Source: CAXTPV01 sp965276715
GTDB lineage: Bacteria > Pseudomonadota > Alphaproteobacteria > Acetobacterales > Acetobacteraceae
Length of the DNA stretch: 64,000 nucleotides
NCBI GenBank assembly: GCA_965276715.1
Contig: OZ255622.1
Coordinates: 1,674,001-1,738,000 of the forward strand
Direction: 5' to 3'
Under the pieces are notes generated by a model that did not search any database, had not been told where the DNA came from, and saw nothing but the letters and a program-made list of their open reading frames with translations. This document shows, piece by piece, positions 36,359 through 44,725 of this stretch. Both the position numbers and the translations under genes were made by a program. Position 1 is the first letter of the stretch, and the number at the start of each line of letters is the position of its first letter.

Positions 36359-36834
36359 TCAGAAACGCGACCGAAGCCGATATCCCGCGCATCACGGCGA
36401 TCAGGGCGTCGGTCCGCGAGAACAAGCTGCGCGACCCTTCCCGAGTGACTTCGTCGGACCTTCGCTGGTTCATCGACAATCCCGGGATGTTCGTCTGGAA
36501 AGAGAATGGCGTGATCGCCGGCTTCTCCGCGGCGGACCCTCGGGATGGAAGCATCTTCGCCTTGTTCGTCGACCAGGCCTACGAGGGTCGCGGGATCGGG
36601 CAGGCGCTCTTCAGGCGCGCCTGTCTCGTGCTGGAAGGCGCCCGGTGCGAGCGGCAGTGGCTCACGACGTGGCCGGGAACGCGTGCCGTGCAATTCTATC
36701 GAGAGGCGGGGTGGGTCGAGGTCGGGACCAGGGAAGACCATCTCGTGTTCGAGGCTCCCCGTCCAAAGGCGCTCACGCCTCCCCAGCGACGGGACCGATC
36801 GTCTCCCGATAGATCGGACCATCCGGACCGGTGA
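36355..36834 (+). CDS. GNAT family N-acetyltransferase
   Basis: A 159-residue acetyltransferase. It opens with the usual VIRNATEADIPRITAIRASV, and the acetyl-CoA pocket is FVDQAYEGRGIGQALFRRA (the Q/RxxGxG/A motif). Late strands QFYREAGWVEVG are also typical. The acceptor substrate is unknown. It starts at a GTG overlapping the S9 peptidase stop (GTGA), so the two were one operon. The C-terminal 20 residues are charged and low complexity. Confidence 0.85.
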   Translation: MIRNATEADIPRITAIRASVRENKLRDPSRVTSSDLRWFIDNPGMFVWKENGVIAGFSAADPRDGSIFALFVDQAYEGRGIGQALFRRACLVLEGARCERQWLTTWPGTRAVQFYREAGWVEVGTREDHLVFEAPRPKALTPPQRRDRSSPDRSDHPDR

Positions 36835-37128
36835 TCGCCCAGCAGGAGGCCTCCGATGTGCCCGCGCTCACATCGAGAAGCGTGAAGCCGTGCGTATAGG
36901 CGCCACGACATCGAGCCGGACGTCCGCCGCCAGCGCCGGCGGATCCACCAGCCCGGCCAGCGGCGCCGTCCCGCCGGTGAGGCTCGCATCCACCGGGATC
37001 GCGCCGTGACCGACATTCCGGTCCCGGACGACGCTCCGCAACGGCGCCGCGACAGCGGACCGATCTCCGCGACCGCCGAGAAGGGCTGAGGATGCGTGAG
37101 AAGAAGTGTCAATCCAAGCCCGGCGCAA
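36773..37128 (-). pseudogene. Unidentified enzyme remnant in several frames
   Basis: On the minus strand one frame reads LRSVVRDRNVGHGAIPVDAS then LTGGTAPLAGLVDPPALAAD. After a frame change near 36905 the sequence continues AYTHGFTLLDVSAGTSEASC and WAITGPDGPIYRETIGPVAG before a stop at 36773. Both parts look like conserved protein, in order and with the right spacing, so this is a frameshifted gene tail. I do not recognise the family. It converges on the GNAT gene and overlaps its end. Confidence 0.4.
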
Positions 37129-37332
37129 GTCGACTCCATGGCGTCGAGCGACAGGCCGCTATGGGAAGCCGTCGGCGAGCGGCATGCCCGATCAGCGCAT
37201 CGGCCTGCCGCTGTAGCGAGCCCTCCCCGCCGTCGCGTCCCGGCGCTCGAGCGCCGCGGCCGCCGACTGAAGCAACGACAAAACCGGACCACGTGCCGTC
37301 GGGAACGAGCGCATCCTTGCATCCCTGCTTTA
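37129..37332. other. Gap upstream of the Xre/RES pair
   Basis: About 200 bp with no supported gene. Minus-strand frames may continue the remnant to the left (LSLDAMESTCAGLGL) but contain stops. The toxin-antitoxin promoter must lie near its right end. Confidence 0.4.
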
Positions 37333-37353
37333 TTGAGCATACTAGTTACTCAA
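37333..37353. promoter_or_regulatory. Putative operator of the Xre/RES toxin-antitoxin operon
   Basis: TTGAG at 37333-37337 and CTCAA at 37349-37353 form an inverted repeat with the palindrome ACTAGT inside. The site ends a few bases before the AAAGGAG ribosome binding site of the antitoxin. Antitoxins of this class usually repress their own promoter, so an operator is expected here. Function is inferred. Confidence 0.45.
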
Positions 37354-37365
37354 AGGAGCAAATCC

Positions 37366-37857
37366 ATGACCTATCCGCAAAGCTCGACCGAAGCCAGCCC
37401 CGGAGCGGCTGCCAAGCGCACTGTCGCGAAGCTGTCCTACCTGACGGTATACCGCGCCTCGCCGCTCGAGCGGATCGCCATGATCAAGAATGGCGTGGCG
37501 GCAACGGAGGCCAAGCGCCTCTTCGCGGATCTGGCGATCGGTCAGGGCGCAGCCTTCAAGGCGCTCAACCTGTCCACGGCCACCGTCAACAAGAGGGCGA
37601 AGCTCGGCGAAATCCTCCCGATCGACGAAAGCGAGCGTGTCCTCGGATGCGCGAAGCTGGTGGGCCAGCTCGAGGCGATGATCGAGGAGTCCGGCGACCC
37701 GACGGACTTCGACGCCGCCGCTTGGTTGGCCCGGTGGCTCACGGAGCCGCTGCCGGCGTTCGGCGGCACGCGGCCCGCTGATCTGATGGACACCATGGAG
37801 GGCCAGAACCTGGTGTCCGCCGCCCTCGCGAAGCTGCAGACCGGGACCTATGCTTGA
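37366..37857 (+). CDS. Xre-type antitoxin of a RES/Xre system (MbcA/ParS family)
   Basis: A 163-residue protein. A central helix-turn-helix region (DLAIGQGAAFKALNLSTATV then NKRAKLGEILPIDESERVLG) is followed by the C-terminal domain that binds the RES toxin (GGTRPADLMDTMEGQNLVSA, with the conserved P-DLM-T-EG pattern). It neutralises the toxin encoded next and probably represses the operon. The ATG at 37366 has AAAGGAG upstream. The downstream toxin starts at a TTG overlapping its stop. Confidence 0.9.
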   Translation: MTYPQSSTEASPGAAAKRTVAKLSYLTVYRASPLERIAMIKNGVAATEAKRLFADLAIGQGAAFKALNLSTATVNKRAKLGEILPIDESERVLGCAKLVGQLEAMIEESGDPTDFDAAAWLARWLTEPLPAFGGTRPADLMDTMEGQNLVSAALAKLQTGTYA

Positions 37858-38339
37858 GTCGCATCGTCTGGCGGATCGCAACCGACACCAAGGACTACGA
37901 GGCCCACGACCTTTCCGGAGCAGGCGCGAGGATCACCGGCGGTCGCTGGAACGCGGTGGATGTCCCGGTCGTCTACGCCTCGGAAACCCAGGCCCTAGCA
38001 TGTCTGGAGACGGTGGTCCACTTGAACGCAGGCGGCCTGCCGTTCAATCGCTACCTCGTTGCCGTGACGATTCCTGACGCCATCTGGGTCGAGACGCAGA
38101 CGAATCTTCCCGCCTCCTTGCCCGTCGGTTGGGACGCAGAACCCGCCGGACGCGCAAGCATCGTCTTCGGCACGGACTGGCTGCAGTCTCGAGCCTCCGC
38201 ACTCCTCAGGATCCCCTCGGTGATCGTCACCGACGAATTCAACGTCCTGATCAATCCACGGCACCACGAAAGCAGCGAGATCACTGCCGCCAAGATCCGC
38301 AAATGGCTCTACGATCCGCGGCTCATCAAGCCGGCCTGA
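37854..38339 (+). CDS. RES domain toxin
   Basis: A 161-residue RES-family toxin named for conserved Arg, Glu and Ser. Visible are WRIATDTKDYEAHDLSGAGA, GGRWNAVDVPVVYASETQAL, ACLETVVHL, and near the C-terminus LRIPSVIVTDEFNVLINPRH. RES toxins destroy NAD+ and arrest growth when their Xre antitoxin is lost. The TTG start overlaps the antitoxin stop, giving translational coupling that keeps toxin output below antitoxin. Confidence 0.9.
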   Translation: MSRIVWRIATDTKDYEAHDLSGAGARITGGRWNAVDVPVVYASETQALACLETVVHLNAGGLPFNRYLVAVTIPDAIWVETQTNLPASLPVGWDAEPAGRASIVFGTDWLQSRASALLRIPSVIVTDEFNVLINPRHHESSEITAAKIRKWLYDPRLIKPA

Positions 38340-38465
38340 CACGCGCCTCCTGACAGGATGCCCGGAAATCCAGGACCTGCTCGGCCGCCGACTGAAACAG
38401 CGCCCGGCCGCAGCGCGAGGTCAGCGCCTCACCCATGTCCGGTGCCGCAACCATGGAGCGCTGCC

Positions 38466-38759
38466 TTGAGCAAGGTTCTGACCGTCGTTGTCTACCGATC
38501 GATCTCCGACGATGCGGCGTTGCAGGCCTACGCCGCCGCTGCCGGTCCTGCGATCGCGGCCGCAGGAGGCCGCGTGATCGCGCGAGGCATGCCGCTCGCC
38601 ACGCGAGAGGCGGGCCTCGACCAACGTGTCATCGTCATCGAATGGAAAAGCCTGGAGCAGGCAATTTCCGTCTACGAGACCGAGGGCTACCGTGCCGCCC
38701 TGGCCCATCTGGGCGGCACGGCGGAGCGCGACATCCGCATCGTGGAGGCAGTCGCGTAG
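38466..38759 (+). CDS. DUF1330 family protein
   Basis: A 97-residue protein of the dimeric alpha/beta-barrel DUF1330 family. AYAAAAGPAIAAAGGRVIAR, QRVIVIEWKSLEQAISVYET and YRAALAHLGGTAERDIRIVE fit the family consensus. Function is unknown; relatives bind small hydrophobic molecules. It starts at TTG 38466 (SKVLTVVVYRS); the longer frame upstream is not conserved. Confidence 0.75.
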   Translation: MSKVLTVVVYRSISDDAALQAYAAAAGPAIAAAGGRVIARGMPLATREAGLDQRVIVIEWKSLEQAISVYETEGYRAALAHLGGTAERDIRIVEAVA

Positions 38760-38815
38760 TGCCTCCGGGCCGCCGATCTTTGTAACCCGCCCACCCGCGC
38801 CCATACTCCCCCGTC

Positions 38816-40426
38816 ATGCTCCGCGCGACCGATTTGACCCTGCCGCTCGACCATCCGCCCGAGGCGATCGAGGACGCGGTGCGGCAGCGGCTCGGCCTCT
38901 CCGCCGCGGCCAATGTCCAGGCGCACATCGTCCGTCGCGGCGCCGACGCCCGCAGCAAGCGCGGCGTCAAGCTCGTCTACACCGTCGACGTCACCCTCGA
39001 CCCGGCACTCGAGTGCCGCATCCTCGCCCGCGCGCCGAACGATCCCCGCCTCACCCGCGCGCCCGATCTCGCCTACCGCTTCCGCGCACCCCTCGCGCCC
39101 GGACAGCCTCGCCCGGTCGTCATCGGCGCCGGCCCCTGCGGCCTGTTCGCGGCCCTCGTCCTCGCGCAGTGGGGCTACCGCCCGATCATCATCGAGCGCG
39201 GCCAGGCGGTGCGCACCCGCACCATCGACACCTGGCGCCTCTGGCGCGGCGGCACGCTCGATCCCGAAAGCAACGTCCAGTTCGGCGAGGGCGGCGCCGG
39301 CACCTTCTCCGACGGCAAGCTCTGGTCCGGCGTCCGCGACCCGCTCCGCCTCGGCCGCAAGGTCCTCGACGAGATGGTCCGCGCCGGCGCGCCCGACGAC
39401 ATCCTCATCGACGCCAAGCCGCATATCGGCACCTTCCGCCTGGTCACCGTGGTGACCAACCTGCGCGAAACGATCGAGGCGCTCGGCGGCGAATACCGTT
39501 TCGGCACCCGCGTCGAAGGCCTCGATGCCCCGGACGGCATCCTCCGCGCGCTGCATCTCTCCGACGGCACCGTGCTCCCGGCCCGGCACGTGATCCTCGC
39601 CCCCGGCCATTCCGCGCGCGACACCTTCGCGATGCTGCACGCGGCGGGCGTGGCGATGGACGCCAAGCCCTTCTCCATCGGCGTCCGCATCGAGCACCCC
39701 CAAGCCGCCATCGACCGCGCCCGGTTCGGCATCCACGCCGGCCATCCCGCCCTCGGTGCCGCCGACTACAAGCTCGTCCACCACTGCCGGTCCGGCCGCT
39801 CGGTCTACAGCTTCTGCATGTGCCCCGGCGGCCAGGTCGTCGCCGCCACCTCCGAGCCCGGCCGGGTCGCCACCAACGGCATGAGCCAGTATTCCCGCGC
39901 CGAGCGGAACGCCAACGCGGGCCTCGTCGTCGGCATCGATCCCACCGACTATCCCGGTGGACCGCTCGCCGGCATCGCATTCCAGCGCCACTGGGAGGCG
40001 CTCGCCTTCCGGGCCGGCGGCGGCGACTACCGCGCCCCTGCCCAACGCGTCGGCGACTTCCTCGCCGGGCGCCCCTCGAGCGAACTGGGCGAAGTGCTCC
40101 CCTCCTACCAGCCCGGCGTCACCCCCGCCGACCTCGCCGCCTGCCTTCCCGCCTTCGTCGTCGAGGCGCTGCGCGAGGCGATCCCCGCCTTCGCCGCCCG
40201 CATCCCGGGCTTCGACCACCCGGACGCGGTGATGACCGGCGTCGAGACCCGCACCTCCTCGCCGCTGCGCATCGCGCGCGACGACACGTTCCAGTCGTCC
40301 ATCCGCGGCCTGTTCCCCGCCGGCGAGGGCGCCGGCTACGCGGGCGGCATCCTGTCGGCCGCGATCGACGGCATCCGCACCGCCGAGGCGCTGGCCATGT
40401 CGCGCGACGTCGCCCGCGCCGCATGA
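38816..40426 (+). CDS. FAD-dependent oxidoreductase (COG2509-type)
   Basis: A 536-residue flavoprotein. An N-terminal ~90-residue domain precedes the dinucleotide-binding motif VVIGAGPCGLFAALVLAQWG near residue 105. The family-specific segment SNVQFGEGGAGTFSDGKLW and the C-terminal FPAGEGAGYAGGILSAAIDG match uncharacterised FAD-dependent dehydrogenases found in many bacteria. Reaction unknown. The stop overlaps the kdpD start (ATGA), so it is the first gene of the kdpD operon as seen here. Confidence 0.88.
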   Translation: MLRATDLTLPLDHPPEAIEDAVRQRLGLSAAANVQAHIVRRGADARSKRGVKLVYTVDVTLDPALECRILARAPNDPRLTRAPDLAYRFRAPLAPGQPRPVVIGAGPCGLFAALVLAQWGYRPIIIERGQAVRTRTIDTWRLWRGGTLDPESNVQFGEGGAGTFSDGKLWSGVRDPLRLGRKVLDEMVRAGAPDDILIDAKPHIGTFRLVTVVTNLRETIEALGGEYRFGTRVEGLDAPDGILRALHLSDGTVLPARHVILAPGHSARDTFAMLHAAGVAMDAKPFSIGVRIEHPQAAIDRARFGIHAGHPALGAADYKLVHHCRSGRSVYSFCMCPGGQVVAATSEPGRVATNGMSQYSRAERNANAGLVVGIDPTDYPGGPLAGIAFQRHWEALAFRAGGGDYRAPAQRVGDFLAGRPSSELGEVLPSYQPGVTPADLAACLPAFVVEALREAIPAFAARIPGFDHPDAVMTGVETRTSSPLRIARDDTFQSSIRGLFPAGEGAGYAGGILSAAIDGIRTAEALAMSRDVARAA

Positions 40427-43062
40427 GCCTCGCGGAGCGGGCGCGGCCCGACCCCGACACGCTGCTCGCCCGCTCCGACCGCGAGGGCCGCGGCAAGCTC
40501 CGCATCTATCTCGGCGCCGCGCCGGGCGTCGGCAAAACCTGGGAGATGCTGAATGCCGCCCGCCGCCGCCTCGAGGCCAGCTGCGACGTGCTCGCGGGCA
40601 TCATCGAGACGCACGGCCGCGCCGAGACCGAGGCCGCGATCGGCGACCTGCCGATCCTGCCGCGCCGCCAGATCGACTATAACGGCCGCACGCTGCCCGA
40701 ATTCGACGTCGACGCCGCCCTCGCCCGGCGCCCCGGACTGCTGCTCGTCGACGAGCTCGCCCACTCCAACGTCCCCGGCAGCCGCCACGCCAAGCGCTGG
40801 GAGGACGTGGCCGAGATCCTCCAGGCCGGCATCGACGTCTGGGCCACGCTCAACGTCCAGCACATCGAAAGCCTCAACGACACCGTCGCCCGCATCACCG
40901 GCGTGCGCGTCACCGAGACCCTGCCCGACCGCGTCCTCGAAAAGGCCTCCGAGATCGAGCTCGTCGACATCACCTCGACCGAGCTGCGCACCCGTCTCGC
41001 CGACGGCCGCGTCTATCGCCCCGACATCGCCAGGCGCGCGATGGACGGCTTCTTCCGCGAGGGCAACCTCGGTGCGCTGCGCGAGATCGCGCTGCGCCGC
41101 GCCGCCCAGCATGTCGACGCCGACGTGCGCGACTACATGCGCGCCAACGCCATCGCCGGGCCCTGGCCGTCCGGCGAGCGCATCCTCGCGCTGATCACCG
41201 GCCATCCGGCCGCGGCCGAAGCCGCGATCCGCCACGCCAAGATGCTGGCCGACGGCCTGCACGCGCCGATGAGCGCCCTCCTCGTCGAGGCGCGGCCGGA
41301 CGATGCGACCCGTCTCGCCCGCGTCGTGGCGCTGGCCCGCGAGCTCGACGCCGAGGTCGAGATCCGCGCCGGCGCCATCGCCACCGAAATCCAGGCCGTG
41401 GTCCGCGCCCGCAACGTCACCCAGGTCATCATCGGCCGCGCCCCCGGCGCCCGCCTCGGCGGATTGGGCAACACCTCGCTGCGCACCCGCCTGGTCCGTG
41501 CGCTGCCCGACGTCACCCTCGTCGTCGCCGCCGCGTCGCCCGGCCAGAGGCGCGGGCCGATGCCGGTCCGCGCCGCCGTCCGCCTCGCCGATGCCGGAAT
41601 CCTCGACTGGATCGTCCCGCCCGCCATCGCCGCCGCCGTCACCCTGTTCGGCGAGGCCGTGCGCGGCCTGCTCCAGCACGAGGCGCTCGGCATGATCTTC
41701 CTGGGCGGCGTCGTCCTCGCCGCCACCTTCCGCGGCCTCGCCGTCGGCCTCGCGACCGCGCTGCTGTCATTCCTGGCCTGGAACTTCTTCTTCATCCCGC
41801 CGATCTACCAGCTCACCATCGACGAGCCGCGCGACGTCGTGGCGATCGTGGTCTTCGCCGGCGTCGCCGTCGCCTCCGGCCTGCTCGCCGAGCGGCTCCG
41901 CCGGGCCCAACGCGCCGCCCAGAGCCGGATCGACGGGCTGCGCCGGGTCGGCGGCTTCTCGCGCGCGCTCGGCACGCCCACCACCGAGGCGGGGCTGAAC
42001 CACGAGATCGCCACCCAGGCCGCGACCGCGGCCCGGCGCGCGCTGGTGCTCGTCGCTCGGCACGACGATCTCGACATCGCCGCCAGCGCCCCGCCCGCCG
42101 ACACGATGGACGACGGCAGCTGGGCCGCCGCCCGCTGGGCCTTCACCCGCGCCGAGGAGACCGGCCGCGGCACCGCGACGCTGCCGTCCGCCGCCTGGCG
42201 CTTCCTGCCGATGCGCACCGCCCGCGGCCTGCGCGGCGTGCTCGGCGTCCAGCCCGAGGGCGACGGCTTCGACGCCCCCACCCTGCAGACCCTCGCCTCG
42301 CTCGCCGATCAGGCTGCCGCAGCACTGGAACGCATCGCGCTGGCCGCCGAGGCCGCCCGCGCCGAGGCGGGTGCCGAGACCCAGCGCCTGCGCACCGCCC
42401 TGCTCAACTCGCTGTCGCACGACCTGCGCACGCCGCTCGCCGGGATCCAGGGCGCGGCCGGCACGCTGCGCGGCGCCTGGTCGGCGCTCTCCGACGAAAC
42501 ACGGACCGACCTGCTCGCCTCGATCGAGGAGGACACCCAGCGCATGGCGCGCTTCCTCGGCAACATCATGGACATGACCCGCCTGGAGAGCGGCCAGATC
42601 GCACCCAGGGCCGAGCGCGTCGAGCTCGCCCTCGCCCTCGACGCCGCCCTCGCCCGGGTGCCCGCGGCGAGGGTCGGCGAGCGCGACGTGCCGGACGATC
42701 TCGCCGTCCGGGCCGACCAGACCCTGCTCGAGCAGGTCCTCGTCAACGTGCTCGACAACGCCGCCCGCTATGCTCCCGACAGCGCACCCGTCACGATCCG
42801 CGCGACCGGCGGCGACCCGGTCGCCCTCGCCATCGCCGACGAGGGCGCCGGCATCGCCCCCGACGAGATCGAGGCGGTCTTCGACAGCTTCTACCGCGCC
42901 CGCCGCGGCGACCGCGCCGCACCCGGCACCGGGCTCGGCCTCGCGATCGCCCGCGGCCTGACCGAGGCGATGGGCGGCACCATCACCGCCCGCAGCCCCC
43001 GCGCCCGGACCGGCAACGGCCAGCCGGGCACCGAGATCACGCTCCGGCTCCCGGCCGCCTGA
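40423..43062 (+). CDS. kdpD: Sensor histidine kinase KdpD
   Basis: An 879-residue sensor for potassium limitation. Order of domains: KdpD N-terminal domain with Walker A GAAPGVGKT (residues 31-39) and VDELAHSNVPG; a USP-like domain (about 245-365); four transmembrane helices (about 390-490); a GAF-like region; and the kinase core with phospho-accepting His666 in LSHDLRTPLAG, N box NVLDNAARYAPD and G boxes ADEGAGIAPDE and GTGLGLAIARG. It phosphorylates KdpE to induce kdpFABC, located 9 kb upstream. Its stop overlaps the next gene (TGATG). Confidence 0.95.
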   Translation: MSLAERARPDPDTLLARSDREGRGKLRIYLGAAPGVGKTWEMLNAARRRLEASCDVLAGIIETHGRAETEAAIGDLPILPRRQIDYNGRTLPEFDVDAALARRPGLLLVDELAHSNVPGSRHAKRWEDVAEILQAGIDVWATLNVQHIESLNDTVARITGVRVTETLPDRVLEKASEIELVDITSTELRTRLADGRVYRPDIARRAMDGFFREGNLGALREIALRRAAQHVDADVRDYMRANAIAGPWPSGERILALITGHPAAAEAAIRHAKMLADGLHAPMSALLVEARPDDATRLARVVALARELDAEVEIRAGAIATEIQAVVRARNVTQVIIGRAPGARLGGLGNTSLRTRLVRALPDVTLVVAAASPGQRRGPMPVRAAVRLADAGILDWIVPPAIAAAVTLFGEAVRGLLQHEALGMIFLGGVVLAATFRGLAVGLATALLSFLAWNFFFIPPIYQLTIDEPRDVVAIVVFAGVAVASGLLAERLRRAQRAAQSRIDGLRRVGGFSRALGTPTTEAGLNHEIATQAATAARRALVLVARHDDLDIAASAPPADTMDDGSWAAARWAFTRAEETGRGTATLPSAAWRFLPMRTARGLRGVLGVQPEGDGFDAPTLQTLASLADQAAAALERIALAAEAARAEAGAETQRLRTALLNSLSHDLRTPLAGIQGAAGTLRGAWSALSDETRTDLLASIEEDTQRMARFLGNIMDMTRLESGQIAPRAERVELALALDAALARVPAARVGERDVPDDLAVRADQTLLEQVLVNVLDNAARYAPDSAPVTIRATGGDPVALAIADEGAGIAPDEIEAVFDSFYRARRGDRAAPGTGLGLAIARGLTEAMGGTITARSPRARTGNGQPGTEITLRLPAA

Positions 43063-43973
43063 TGTTCGACCGTCTGATCCACTCCGACTGGAGCAAGGAT
43101 GCGCGCGGACGCGCCACCGCCCGGGCGGACCGTGCCGATGGCTGGCGGATCGACGTGCCGCGACCGACCGGCGCCCTCGACGCCTTCGTGCGCGACATCG
43201 CCGCGCCACGGACGTTGGCCGGCTTCGATTTCCCAATCGGCTTGCCGGCGGCCTTCGGCGCCCGGACCGGCCTGTCCGGCTTTCCCGAGGCGCTTGCAAT
43301 TCTCGGCACCGGCGATTGGTCGGACTTCTTCCGCGTCGCCGACAGCCCCGACGAGATCTCCCCGCGCCGTCCCTTCTATCCGAACGCCCCCGGCGGCCGC
43401 AGCCACCTCCAGCTCCTGGGCGGTCTCGGCGTGTCGTCCATCGACCAGCTCGTTCGCGCCTGCGAGCGCGCGAGCAACGTCCGCGCCGCCGCCTCGCCGC
43501 TGTTCTGGACCATGGGCGCCAAGCAGGTCGGGAAGGCGGCGATCGTCGGCTGGCGCGACGTGCTTCGCCCGGCCCGCTTACGCGGCTGCCGCCTCTGGCC
43601 GTTCGACGGCGATCTCGCGGCCCTGTCGCGCCAGGGGCCGGTCCTGGCCGAGACCTACCCGGCCGAGGCCTATGGCCATATCGGCCTGCGCTTCGGGCCG
43701 ATGAGCAAGAGGAGCCAAGTCGCCCGCGCGAGCTTCGCGCGGCACCTGCACCAGTGGGCCGCCGAGCACCGTGTATCCTTCACCCCCGCCCTCGCGGCCG
43801 CCATCGATGACGGCTTCACCCCCGCTCCCGGCGGCGACGACCAGTTCGACGCCCTGCTGGGCCTGCTCGGCATGATCGAGGTCGTCGACGGCCGCCGCGC
43901 CGACTGCCCGCCCGGCGTCGACCACGTCTGGGAGGGCTGGATTCTTGGTCAGCTTGGGGACCAGCCCCCATGA
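43062..43973 (+). CDS. Uncharacterised protein (possibly DUF429/RNase H-like) between kdpD and kdpE
   Basis: A 303-residue soluble protein. It begins HSDWSKDARGRATARADRAD and has TLAGFDFPIGLPAAFGARTG, a pattern that recalls the DUF429 family (predicted RNase H-like nuclease) with acidic residues at strand ends, plus ETYPAEAYGHIGLRFG and GGDDQFDALLGLLGMIEVVD. Function unknown. It overlaps kdpD by one base and kdpE by four (ATGA), so it is firmly part of the sensor operon. A link to potassium signalling is inference from position only. Confidence 0.6.
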   Translation: MFDRLIHSDWSKDARGRATARADRADGWRIDVPRPTGALDAFVRDIAAPRTLAGFDFPIGLPAAFGARTGLSGFPEALAILGTGDWSDFFRVADSPDEISPRRPFYPNAPGGRSHLQLLGGLGVSSIDQLVRACERASNVRAAASPLFWTMGAKQVGKAAIVGWRDVLRPARLRGCRLWPFDGDLAALSRQGPVLAETYPAEAYGHIGLRFGPMSKRSQVARASFARHLHQWAAEHRVSFTPALAAAIDDGFTPAPGGDDQFDALLGLLGMIEVVDGRRADCPPGVDHVWEGWILGQLGDQPP

Positions 43974-44674
43974 CCACCATCCTCGTCATCGACGACGAGA
44001 AGCAGATCCACCGCTTCCTCAAGCCGGCGCTGGAGGCCGACGGCTTTGCCGTCCTGTCCGCCGCCGACGCCCGCGAGGGCCTCCGCCTCGCCGCCGCCCG
44101 CTCTCCCGACCTGGTGCTGCTCGATCTCGGCCTGCCCGACCTCGACGGACGCGAGGCGCTCGCCAGGCTGCGCGCGTTCAGCGACACGCCCGTCATCATC
44201 CTGTCGGCCCGCGACCAGGAGACCGACAAGATCGCCTCGCTCGACGAGGGCGCCGACGACTACGTCGAAAAGCCGTTCGCCGTCGGCGAGCTCCTCGCCC
44301 GCATCCGCGCGAGCCTACGCCGCCGCCGCGCCCAGGAGGGCACCGCCGACATCCAGTCGATCGGGCCGATCACCCTCGACACGCTCGCCCACGAGGTCCG
44401 CGTCGACGGCGAGCGCATCGTTCTCAGCCCGCGCGAGCATGCGCTGCTGGCGATGCTGCTGCAGAACGCCGGCCGCGTCATCACGCATCGTCAGTTGCTG
44501 ACCGCGGTCTGGGGACCGGCCCACGCCGAGGACGTGCAATATCTCCGCGTCTATGTGGGCCACCTGCGGCAGAAGCTCGGCGCCGGAGCCGCCGCCTGCA
44601 TCGTGACCGAGCCGGGCGTCGGATACCGGATCGTGGAGCCGGCACCCAGCGCCAAACCCGTGCCCGAGATGTAG
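43970..44674 (+). CDS. kdpE: Response regulator KdpE
   Basis: A 234-residue OmpR-type regulator. The receiver has VIDDEKQIHRFLKPALEADG, phospho-acceptor Asp52 in LVLLDLGLPDLDG and the switch region ILSARDQETDKIASLDEGAD. The C-terminal winged helix (about 130-225: LSPREHALLAMLLQNAGRVI, then LRVYVGHLRQKLG) binds kdp promoter DNA. Phosphorylated by KdpD, it should activate kdpFABC. It is the last gene before the IS630 element. Confidence 0.95.
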   Translation: MTTILVIDDEKQIHRFLKPALEADGFAVLSAADAREGLRLAAARSPDLVLLDLGLPDLDGREALARLRAFSDTPVIILSARDQETDKIASLDEGADDYVEKPFAVGELLARIRASLRRRRAQEGTADIQSIGPITLDTLAHEVRVDGERIVLSPREHALLAMLLQNAGRVITHRQLLTAVWGPAHAEDVQYLRVYVGHLRQKLGAGAAACIVTEPGVGYRIVEPAPSAKPVPEM

Positions 44675-44725
44675 TGAACCGGCCCAATACTCGCAGTCCA
44701 GGCGGCGTCCGGTGAGTGGTCGCCC

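Noticed and set aside
38626..43062. A single plus-strand frame spanning from the DUF1330 gene to the kdpD end
   Set aside because: Only the part from 40423 is a real protein (KdpD). The upstream part is the out-of-frame reading of the FAD oxidoreductase.
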